From a bacterium (GTDB lineage: Bacteria; UBA9089; UBA9088; JAGUXG01): 18,599 bases of DNA. A model generated the notes under the pieces. That model was not told the DNA's origin. It ran no database searches and saw only the letters and a program-made list of their open reading frames with translations. The DNA lies in NCBI GenBank assembly GCA_030018505.1, contig JASEHO010000013.1, forward strand, positions 1-18,599, read 5' to 3'. Made by a program: the position numbers and the translations under genes. Shown in pieces: positions 1-5,157 of the stretch (positions are counted from its first letter, which is position 1; every line of letters begins with the position of its first letter).

Positions 1-71
1 TAATTGCTAATTGATAATTTTACATTGAATTCCCTTTTTGCCTGGTTTGCTTTGCTTGGCTAAATAGTTAC
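1..71 (-). repeat. Dispersed MITE-like repeat, copy C (cut by window edge)
   Basis: Read on the minus strand, this stretch begins GTAACTATTTA and continues into a core AAAAAGGGAATTCAATG and an AATTATC/AATTAGC heptamer run. The same layout occurs at 9911-10081 and 12838-13017. It starts about 20 nt beyond the stop codon of dcd, like the other copies that sit at gene 3' ends. The right end lies outside the window, so its length and right terminal repeat cannot be seen. The match to the other copies is clear in the core and weaker in the 30 nt after the left end. Confidence 0.7.
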
Positions 72-91
72 GAATTTTTCTAACCACTTTA

Positions 92-655
92 TTACACATT
101 CTCTACGCAAGGCAGGACTATCTCCTTCTGTGCCTGATACTTGCCTTTCTTGTCAGCATAAGATACCTCACACTCCTCATCTGCCTCAAAGAATAATACC
201 TGAGCGATTCCTTCATTAGCATATATCCTTGCTGGAATAGGGGTTGTGTTAGATATTTCAAGGGTAACAAAGCCTTCCCACTCTGGCTCAAATGGTGTCA
301 CATTGGTGATAATTCCACATCTGGCATAAGTTGACTTTCCAAGACAGACAGTGATCACTCTCCTTGGGATCCTAAAATACTCCACAGACCTTGCAAGGGC
401 AAAAGAGTTTGGGGGAATGATGCAAACATCGCCCTTGAAATCCACAAAGGACTTTGGGTCAAAAGCCTTTGGGTCAATAATGGTCGTGTTTATGTTGGTG
501 AATATCTTAAACTCGTCTGCAATCCTTATATCATAGCCATAAGATGATACGCCATAAGATATTGTGCCTTTCCTTACCTGTGCGTCAGCAAATGGCTCAA
601 TCATTCCCTGCTTCTTTGCCATTTCTTTTATCCACTTATCTGATTTTACTCCCAT
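92..655 (-). CDS. dcd: dCTP deaminase
   Basis: This enzyme deaminates dCTP to dUTP in the cytoplasm and so feeds dTMP synthesis through dUTPase and thymidylate synthase. The 187-residue product has the usual family length. The motif GKSTYARCG (residues 106-114) holds the Ser and Arg expected in the active site (S108, R112). WEGFVTLEIS (127-136) carries the likely catalytic Glu, E133. The start region KSDKWI followed by MIEPF fits the family N-terminus. The ATG at 655 follows a strong AAGGAGG-type SD only a few bases upstream, which fixes the start. It is the last gene of the minus-strand operon, 13 nt after the HicB-like gene. A bifunctional dCTP deaminase/dUTPase cannot be excluded, but the simple deaminase is more likely. 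Confidence 0.93.
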   Translation of the reverse strand: MGVKSDKWIKEMAKKQGMIEPFADAQVRKGTISYGVSSYGYDIRIADEFKIFTNINTTIIDPKAFDPKSFVDFKGDVCIIPPNSFALARSVEYFRIPRRVITVCLGKSTYARCGIITNVTPFEPEWEGFVTLEISNTTPIPARIYANEGIAQVLFFEADEECEVSYADKKGKYQAQKEIVLPCVENV

Positions 656-668
656 ATCTCCTCCTTGT

Positions 669-839
669 TTATATTTGCTTTAAGCTCTCTATGTATAGCT
701 CAATAGCCTCTTTTGCCATTTTTATTGCTTCTTCTATTGTCTCACCATAGGTAACACAACCAGTAAGAGTAGGGACAACTACTGTATAGCCACCCTCAGG
801 TTCTTTCTTAAGTAAAATTTTATAGTTCAACACCTTCAT
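669..839 (-). CDS. Small HicB-like protein, no HicA partner
   Basis: This 56-codon gene is shorter than the usual ORF cutoffs. Its protein runs MKVLNYKILLKKEPEGG, then YTVVVPTLTGCVTYG, then ETIEEAIKMAKEAIELYIE. This is the HicB antitoxin partial RNase-H-like fold: two beta strands, a conserved P-x-L-x-G-C turn, a G-[DE]-T-x-E-E-A motif and a helix. In HicAB systems HicB neutralises the mRNA-cleaving HicA toxin. The protein ends right after the helix, so it has no HTH or ribbon-helix-helix DNA-binding tail. No HicA-like ORF lies beside it: the upstream neighbour is the TPR gene and the downstream one is dcd. Its ATG overlaps the TPR stop codon (ATGA), so translation is probably coupled. Solitary HicB-like proteins are common and their role is often unknown. 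The fold call is good; an antitoxin function here is doubtful. Confidence 0.82.
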   Translation of the reverse strand: MKVLNYKILLKKEPEGGYTVVVPTLTGCVTYGETIEEAIKMAKEAIELYIESLKQI

Positions 840-1945
840 AGATAATTTTTCTCCAAATACTTTTTTCTCTCCTTTGCCCTATCAAACCAGATAGAGTCAG
901 GATACGCCTCCATCAAGAGCTTATAAATTCTCACTGCTTTTTCAAAATCCCTGATAAGAGGCTCGCGGTCATAAATATCTGCTAGATAAAAACAGGCATC
1001 ATCTGCTGAAGCTGTCTTTGGATATAAGTCCAAAACCTTCTGATATTCAACAATGGACTTCTGGTATTCTCCCAGCCTTTTATAGGTATTTCCAATACCA
1101 AGCTGAGTCTCTGCTAAAAGCTCCTCTTTTTTCCTTAAAGTAGGAGGTAGCTCTGGATACGGATCCTCTAATATATCTTCGTTGCTTAACTTATGAAGCA
1201 CCTTTAGATACTGAAGCCTTGCATCCAAAAAATTCTTTTGCGAAAAGAGACTGTCAGCAATGCTAAGGTTTGCCTCATATACTAAACTGCTCTTTGGCGT
1301 CTCAGTAAGAAGGGTTTTTAGAACTGATATTGCCTCTGCGTATTTCTCCATCTTAAACAGGATTTGTGCCATAGTAAAAAGAATTTTGTCCTTTATCTTT
1401 GTTTCAGGTTCTTCTGTCAGGATTTGTCCAAGCTCATTTATGGCAGGTTGATAGAAGCCTTTTTTGATAAGCGTGTAAGCAAAGAGATAATCTTGTCCTT
1501 TCTTTGGAAGCACAGGCTTTGGCTTTTCTTCCTCCTTTTTTTCTATCTCTGGAATTATAAGCTCTTCTGTCCAGGTTGCCTTTTCTGGCTCCTCTAATTT
1601 TGGCGCTATTTTAATCTCCTTTGGTTCCTTCCTTCCGACTCCTTCTTTCTGACTCCTTCTTTCTGACTCCTGACTCTTGACTCCTGACTCTTGACTCTTG
1701 ACTCTTGACTCTTGACTCCTGACTCCTTCTTTGCCTGCTCTCTTTTTCAATGTCTCCACAAAAAGTTCTTGTGCCTTTGGATAGCTTGGGTCTTTCTCCA
1801 AAAGCTTAGAGAAGGTTTCCAATGCCTTGTCTAATCGCTGGCTTTGATAATAAAATAGAGCCTCTTGAAAAAGAAGGTCTGTCTCCTTTACCTCTGCGGC
1901 CAACCCCCCTGCTAAAAAAAGAAAGATACAAAAGATCTTTTTCAT
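836..1945 (-). CDS. Secreted TPR protein (BamD/YbgF-like architecture)
   Basis: The product has 369 residues. A signal peptide (MKKIFCIFLFLAGGLAAE) without a clear lipobox points to the periplasm. Residues about 25-70 form one TPR pair (FYYQSQRLDKALETFSKLLE). Residues about 70-150 form a charged low-complexity linker. Residues about 150-369 carry a row of tetratricopeptide repeats such as YKRLGEYQKSIVEYQKVL and a final one ending near AYPDSIWFDRAKERKKYLEK. Such proteins act as scaffolds in envelope assembly; the partner here is unknown. The linker is coded by a heptanucleotide array (1637-1727). The start overlaps the stop of the yggU remnant (ATGA) and the stop overlaps the hicB start (ATGA). 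A precise BamD or CpoB assignment cannot be supported. Confidence 0.8.
   Translation of the reverse strand: MKKIFCIFLFLAGGLAAEVKETDLLFQEALFYYQSQRLDKALETFSKLLEKDPSYPKAQELFVETLKKRAGKEGVRSQESRVKSQESGVKSQESERRSQKEGVGRKEPKEIKIAPKLEEPEKATWTEELIIPEIEKKEEEKPKPVLPKKGQDYLFAYTLIKKGFYQPAINELGQILTEEPETKIKDKILFTMAQILFKMEKYAEAISVLKTLLTETPKSSLVYEANLSIADSLFSQKNFLDARLQYLKVLHKLSNEDILEDPYPELPPTLRKKEELLAETQLGIGNTYKRLGEYQKSIVEYQKVLDLYPKTASADDACFYLADIYDREPLIRDFEKAVRIYKLLMEAYPDSIWFDRAKERKKYLEKNYL
1637..1727. repeat. Heptanucleotide tandem array inside the TPR gene
   Basis: Thirteen consecutive 7-nt units fill 91 bp. Nine are GACTCCT or GACTCTT (plus strand) and the first four alternate GACTCCT with TCTTTCT. On the coding strand three units make 21 nt and encode SQESRVK-type heptapeptides (residues about 73-103). 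One unit is not a multiple of three, so gain or loss of one or two units would shift the frame. Confidence 0.9.
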
Positions 1946-2007
1946 TTTACCACTTCTTCTATTTTTTCTTCTTTTGCCCCAGGCTTAACCTTTACCTTAA
2001 TCTTCAT
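1942..2007 (-). pseudogene. Truncated YggU/DUF167 remnant, 21 codons
   Basis: Between proC and the TPR gene an ATG overlaps the proC stop (ATGA) and opens 21 codons: MKIKVKVKPGAKEEKIEEVV plus a final K. It then stops with a TGA that overlaps the next ATG (ATGA). The sequence matches the expected N-terminus of the DUF167/YggU family (a beta strand followed by V-x-P-x-A-K). That family is normally about 75-100 residues and is often coded next to proC. The rest of the domain is missing, which suggests an internal deletion that left the start and the coupling intact. It may now act only to carry ribosomes from proC to the TPR gene. The family call rests on a short stretch. Confidence 0.6.
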
Positions 2008-2798
2008 TTAAGCTCATTTGCTCTTTTCTCGGAAGCTAAAACTGCCTTTTGAATTATACCTCGTAATCCCTCTTCCTCCATGACATATAAAGCTGCAGCT
2101 GTTGTTCCACCAGGGGATGTAACATTGTCTCTAAGTTCTGCCGGGTGCTTTCCTGTCTCTTTTACTAATTTAGCTGAGCCTTCTACTGTAACAAGGACAA
2201 GCCTTCTGGCTAAGTCATAGGATAGCCCCATCTTTACCCCTGCGGCAATAAGGGACTCTATTATCAAAAAGATATAGGCAGGGCCTGATCCAGACAAGGC
2301 ACAGACAGCATCCATCAGCTTCTCCTCTACCTTGACTACATCACCTAATGCAGAAAATATCCGAGAGGCTGTCTCTTCATCCTCCTTTGTCACAGCCTTT
2401 CCAGAGGAGAAAGCCGATATTCCACAACCTATAAGTCCGGGTGTATTTGGCATAACCCTTATCAACCTTGCTTTTGGTAGAATGGTTTCTATCCTTTCTA
2501 ACCTTACTCCTGCAGCAATAGAAATGATTAGGTGGCTTTCCTTTATCTTTGGCTTAATCTCTTCCAAAACCCCATGCATAACCTGAGGCTTTACAGCCAA
2601 AATGACTACATCTACCCTTTCTATTGCCTCCTGGTTATTTTCTGTCGTCTCTATCTTGCAATTTGCTGTCATCTCCTTAAGCCTTTCTGGCCTAACATCT
2701 GTGGCAATAATCTCAAGATGAGAATATAGCCCATTTTTCAACAAACCCCTAACAATCGCCTCGGCCATATTTCCGCAACCTATTATACCTATCTTCAT
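2004..2798 (-). CDS. proC: Pyrroline-5-carboxylate reductase
   Basis: This enzyme reduces 1-pyrroline-5-carboxylate to L-proline with NAD(P)H, the last step of proline synthesis in the cytoplasm. The 264-residue product has family length. It opens with the Rossmann motif IGIIGCGNMAEAIVRGLL (residues 3-20), then VILAVKPQVM, ISIAAGV and RVMPNTPGLIGCG. The C-terminal dimer/active-site region has ALSGSGPAYIFLIIESL and the signature TSPGGTTAAALYVMEEEGLR. The ATG at 2798 begins 22 nt after the tRNA-Thr 3' end, so the tRNA and proC are probably cotranscribed. It ends in an ATGA overlap with the yggU remnant. Confidence 0.96.
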   Translation of the reverse strand: MKIGIIGCGNMAEAIVRGLLKNGLYSHLEIIATDVRPERLKEMTANCKIETTENNQEAIERVDVVILAVKPQVMHGVLEEIKPKIKESHLIISIAAGVRLERIETILPKARLIRVMPNTPGLIGCGISAFSSGKAVTKEDEETASRIFSALGDVVKVEEKLMDAVCALSGSGPAYIFLIIESLIAAGVKMGLSYDLARRLVLVTVEGSAKLVKETGKHPAELRDNVTSPGGTTAAALYVMEEEGLRGIIQKAVLASEKRANELK

Positions 2799-2820
2799 AA
2801 AAATTATTACCTTTTCGAAA

Positions 2821-2893
2821 AGCCCACAACCAGGATCGAACTGGTGACCTCATCCTTACCAAGGATGTGCTCTACCAACTGAGCTATGTGGGC
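2821..2893 (-). tRNA. tRNA-Thr (anticodon GGT)
   Basis: The minus strand folds as a 73-nt cloverleaf. The acceptor stem GCCCACA pairs with TGTGGGC and the D arm is GCTCAGTTGGTAGAGC. The anticodon stem CATCC/GGATG encloses loop TTGGTAA, with anticodon GGT (plus-strand positions 2858-2860). The T arm is ACCAG-TTCGATC-CTGGT. The discriminator base is T and no CCA is encoded. GGT reads ACC (and ACU) threonine codons. Confidence 0.97.
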
Positions 2894-2908
2894 GTTTCTA
2901 TTTCTATA

Positions 2909-2938
2909 ATTTAACCTTAAGAAGGCTTCTAAAGTCAA
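2909..2938 (-). promoter_or_regulatory. Promoter for tRNA-Thr/proC operon
   Basis: On the minus strand TTGACT (2938-2933), an 18-nt spacer and TTAAAT (2914-2909) form a sigma-70-type promoter. It lies 15 nt before the tRNA 5' end, giving a leader of about 8 nt. It is back to back with the promoter of the pilin genes. The -10 matches the consensus at four of six positions. Confidence 0.55.
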
Positions 2939-2953
2939 GACTTTTTTATTTTT

Positions 2954-2982
2954 TTGACAAAAATTTGAATTAAAGGTAAACT
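2954..2982 (+). promoter_or_regulatory. Promoter for the minor-pilin operon
   Basis: A perfect -35 TTGACA (2954-2959) is followed after 17 nt by TAAACT (2977-2982, 4/6). Transcription would start at or near the GTG start codon at 2989, so this mRNA may be nearly leaderless. Alternatively AAAGG at 2973-2976 is the SD and the true promoter lies further upstream, but that space is taken by the divergent promoter. Confidence 0.45.
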
Positions 2983-2988
2983 TGTTAT

Positions 2989-3456
2989 GTGAAAAGAGGG
3001 TTTACCTTAATTGAAATGTTGGTTGTGATAATAATTGTGGGTGTAACTCTTTCCATTGTTATCCTTTCCACAAAGAAACACATTGAAAAAATGAGGCTTA
3101 AAAAGGCAACGCAAGACCTGATCGGTGATCTTCAATTTGCCCAGGAGGAGGCAAAGGCTATGGGAACACAATCTGTGTATGTTGCCTTTGGCAAACAAGG
3201 AAGTGTATATACAGGTACATATACAGTGAGGAGAGGCGATGGAAGTAAAGTGATAAACCCTTTATGGCAAGAGCAGACAGAAGAAAAACGCAATGAGATG
3301 AAGAATTTTGGTCTTAAGCCAGGGACAGACACGATTGAATTTGTTACAAGAACAGCCTTTGTTAGTAGTGGAACAGAGACAATGATTACGCTTTATAAAA
3401 ATGGAACTCGTACAATAAGAATAAGCCCTCTTGGTCAGGTGAAAGAAGTAAAATGA
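2989..3456 (+). CDS. GspH/FimT-like minor pilin
   Basis: The 155-residue product is a type IV pilin-like protein. A three-residue leader MKR and Gly4 precede the mature N-terminus FTLIEMLVVIIIVGVTLSIV; the conserved Glu is residue 9 (mature E5). After the hydrophobic helix comes the FimT/GspH-type segment LIGDLQFAQEEAKAMGTQ (about 43-60), and the beta-rich C-terminal domain ends in RISPLGQVKEV. It should be cut and methylated by the prepilin peptidase and sit in the inner membrane or at the pilus tip as part of the priming complex. The start is GTG; a stop codon four codons upstream (2977) leaves no other in-frame start. It overlaps the next gene by ATGA. The cluster order matches the classic fimU-pilV-pilW-pilX-pilY1 layout. 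Confidence 0.85.
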   Translation: MKRGFTLIEMLVVIIIVGVTLSIVILSTKKHIEKMRLKKATQDLIGDLQFAQEEAKAMGTQSVYVAFGKQGSVYTGTYTVRRGDGSKVINPLWQEQTEEKRNEMKNFGLKPGTDTIEFVTRTAFVSSGTETMITLYKNGTRTIRISPLGQVKEVK

Positions 3457-4079
3457 AAAGGTTTACCCCATTAGAATGCCTCGCGTGGAAAGATGGAGAG
3501 AGTCAAATATTATCCACTCGAAGAGTAAATGTTCCTTGTAAAATTCTAACGGGGTTTACCTTAGTGGAGGTGTTAGTAGCGATGCTTATTTTTGTGACAG
3601 CAGTTGTTTTTCTGGTAGGAGCTTTTATCTCTGCCCAGCGGGCAATAATCTTTGCCAAGCATAAACAACAGGCAATATTTATTTTACAAGAGAGGTTAGA
3701 AAGTGTGAAAAATACTGACTGGGGAACAATGACGAGTAATGGGAATGTAATCTTAATGATAATGGGGACTGTTACAAAAAAAATAGAAGTAATTGAGTAT
3801 GAAACAAGTCCAGGAACAACTACTCTTACAATACCTAATTCCGGTAATATCCAGGCTAATATATGGGAGATAAACCTTTTAGATTTAAGTGATAATAGAA
3901 AAATATCGACTGCCACAACAACAGAGGCTACTCCCTATAAGCTCATATTGGATATTCTATATAATAAAGGTATTCCATATAAAATAAATGGAGGGACATT
4001 CACCTTTATATCTACCTGGATGGAAGAAGGCAGAAAGGTTGATGTAAGTTTTCCAGCCTATCTTGCAGAGCATCAATAG
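3453..4079 (+). CDS. pilV: PilV-like minor pilin with interrupted prepilin leader
   Basis: The 208-residue product is a minor pilin. The mature part starts FTLVEVLVAMLIFVTAVVFL after G34, with E39 as mature Glu5, followed by the PilV-type region LQERLESVKNTDW. Minor pilins of this type help prime the pilus and connect to PilY1. The leader is odd: 34 residues instead of about 5-10, beginning MKRFTPLE, a broken copy of a prepilin start. The extra 31 codons correspond to an 85-bp insert plus an 8-bp duplication (3460-3560). Without it the gene would read MKRFTLVEVLVAM, a normal prepilin start. The ATG at 3453 overlaps the previous stop (ATGA), which supports this start and hence translation through the insert. 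Cleavage after G34 still looks possible. Confidence 0.8.
   Translation: MKRFTPLECLAWKDGESQILSTRRVNVPCKILTGFTLVEVLVAMLIFVTAVVFLVGAFISAQRAIIFAKHKQQAIFILQERLESVKNTDWGTMTSNGNVILMIMGTVTKKIEVIEYETSPGTTTLTIPNSGNIQANIWEINLLDLSDNRKISTATTTEATPYKLILDILYNKGIPYKINGGTFTFISTWMEEGRKVDVSFPAYLAEHQ
3460..3560 (+). mobile_element. In-frame palindromic mini-element within the prepilin leader
   Basis: Two direct copies of GGTTTACC (3460-3467 and 3553-3560) flank an 85-bp segment. The segment begins CCATTAGAA (3468-3476) and ends TTCTAACGG (3544-3552). These ends are inverted repeats matching at 8 of 9 positions. Inside, GTGGA and TCCAC can also pair. The total addition (85+8 = 93 bp) is 31 codons without a stop, so the pilin frame is kept. 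The direct repeats look like a target-site duplication at the codons for the prepilin cleavage site. It codes for no transposase. It resembles in principle the protein-coding palindromic elements known from Rickettsia, but I have no evidence of relation. Confidence 0.6.
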
Positions 4080-4095
4080 AAAGGTTATTTAATAA

Positions 4096-4713
4096 ATGAA
4101 AAAGGGTATGACTTTAGTTGAGTTAATGGTTGCTCTTCTCTGTATGACGGTGATGATGGGCGTTGTCTATCAATTGATTGTTACCACAGAGAGGATACAG
4201 ATTCACACAGGTGTCAGGGCAGAGGCAGAGTACAATATCAGGGAGGCGATGGACATTATGCTTTGTGAGATACGGCATGCTGGGTATAGATATTATGATA
4301 GTATGAGTGCTGGAGAGAGCGTCCCTCCTATTTTTGCAGAAACGGTGAATAGGGTAGGAACAGATTCATGTAAAGGAAGTCTTACTATCTCTGCAGACCT
4401 TGATGAGAATGGAATAGTAACATGTGATGAGATAATCAGTTATCGGGTAGATAACCATACTCTGGGCAGAAAGACAGCAGAACAGATCAACTGGGAGCCA
4501 GTTGCTAATAATGTAGAGAAGATAAAATTTGCGTATTTTAATGAAAAAGAAGAAGAGATAAAGCCTCCACTTACTACTGCGAATGCGGACACGATAAGAC
4601 GAGTAGATATAGCCATTGATTTTGCTTATCCAATAAAGGGCGAAGCAAAAACATTGACCACAAGGCTTAATACATCTGTCTATTTTAGGAACATATATAA
4701 TTTTGAGGAATAA
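4096..4713 (+). CDS. pilW: PilW-like minor pilin
   Basis: The 205-residue product has the short leader MKKG, then MTLVELMVALLCMTVMMGVV with E9 as the mature Glu5. Next comes the PilW-type segment NIREAMDIMLCEIRHAGYR (about 46-64), where these proteins carry an R-x-A-G-Y motif, and a beta-rich domain. It is expected to be an inner-membrane prepilin processed by the prepilin peptidase, acting in pilus priming with its neighbours. AAGG about 10 nt upstream of the ATG serves as SD. It lies 16 nt after pilV and 5 nt before the pilX-like gene, within one operon. Met rather than Phe at mature position 1 is a common variant. Confidence 0.83.
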   Translation: MKKGMTLVELMVALLCMTVMMGVVYQLIVTTERIQIHTGVRAEAEYNIREAMDIMLCEIRHAGYRYYDSMSAGESVPPIFAETVNRVGTDSCKGSLTISADLDENGIVTCDEIISYRVDNHTLGRKTAEQINWEPVANNVEKIKFAYFNEKEEEIKPPLTTANADTIRRVDIAIDFAYPIKGEAKTLTTRLNTSVYFRNIYNFEE

Positions 4714-4718
4714 ATGAT

Positions 4719-5153
4719 ATGAAGACAAATAGAAAAAAGAGAGGAGTGGCTTTGGTTTTGGCAATATCTGCTGTCTTTATCTTGCTCTTTGTAGGCATAA
4801 TATTGGTTATCCTGGCAAGAAAACAGTTGCATTTAACCACTTCCCTGAAGTTTAGAACAGAGGCGTTTGCTAATGCTGAGACAGGAATAGAAAAGATAAT
4901 AGCAAGGCTTATGAGATACAGACTGCATAACGAAGGAGCGTTTAGTCAACCCATAAGTAAAAAAAACGAGTATAGAGTTAGCATAAAAAGGATTGATATG
5001 CGTCCAGAACCAGGGTTTCAGAATAGCCCGAGTCATTTGTCCGGGTCAAGCTGGGCTGGGTTTTATTATCATGGAACATCTACAGGCACAAAAGGTAATG
5101 CCGAAAGGATAATTCATTTTACTGTAATGAGAGTTTATCCATGGGAGCGGTGA
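4719..5153 (+). CDS. pilX: PilX-like minor pilin
   Basis: The 144-residue product begins MKTNRKKRG followed by VALVLAISAVFILLFVGIILVIL. It lacks the conserved Glu5, as is usual for PilX and GspK types. After the helix comes FRTEAFANAETGIEKIIARLMRY (about 45-67), matching the A-x-x-A-E-x-[GA]-[IL] signature of PilX. SD GAGGAA lies 8 nt before the ATG. The gene sits between pilW- and pilY1-like genes, as in known clusters, and ends 4 nt before the latter. The product is on the short side for PilX. Confidence 0.8.
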   Translation: MKTNRKKRGVALVLAISAVFILLFVGIILVILARKQLHLTTSLKFRTEAFANAETGIEKIIARLMRYRLHNEGAFSQPISKKNEYRVSIKRIDMRPEPGFQNSPSHLSGSSWAGFYYHGTSTGTKGNAERIIHFTVMRVYPWER

Positions 5154-5157
5154 TAAA

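Noticed and set aside
669..839. Complete HicAB toxin-antitoxin module
   Set aside because: No HicA-like frame is present on either side; the neighbours are a TPR gene and dcd, both overlapping or tightly packed.
3503..3916. 137-residue minus-strand ORF inside pilV
   Set aside because: It lies opposite a recognised pilin gene with intact motifs and has no SD or domain.
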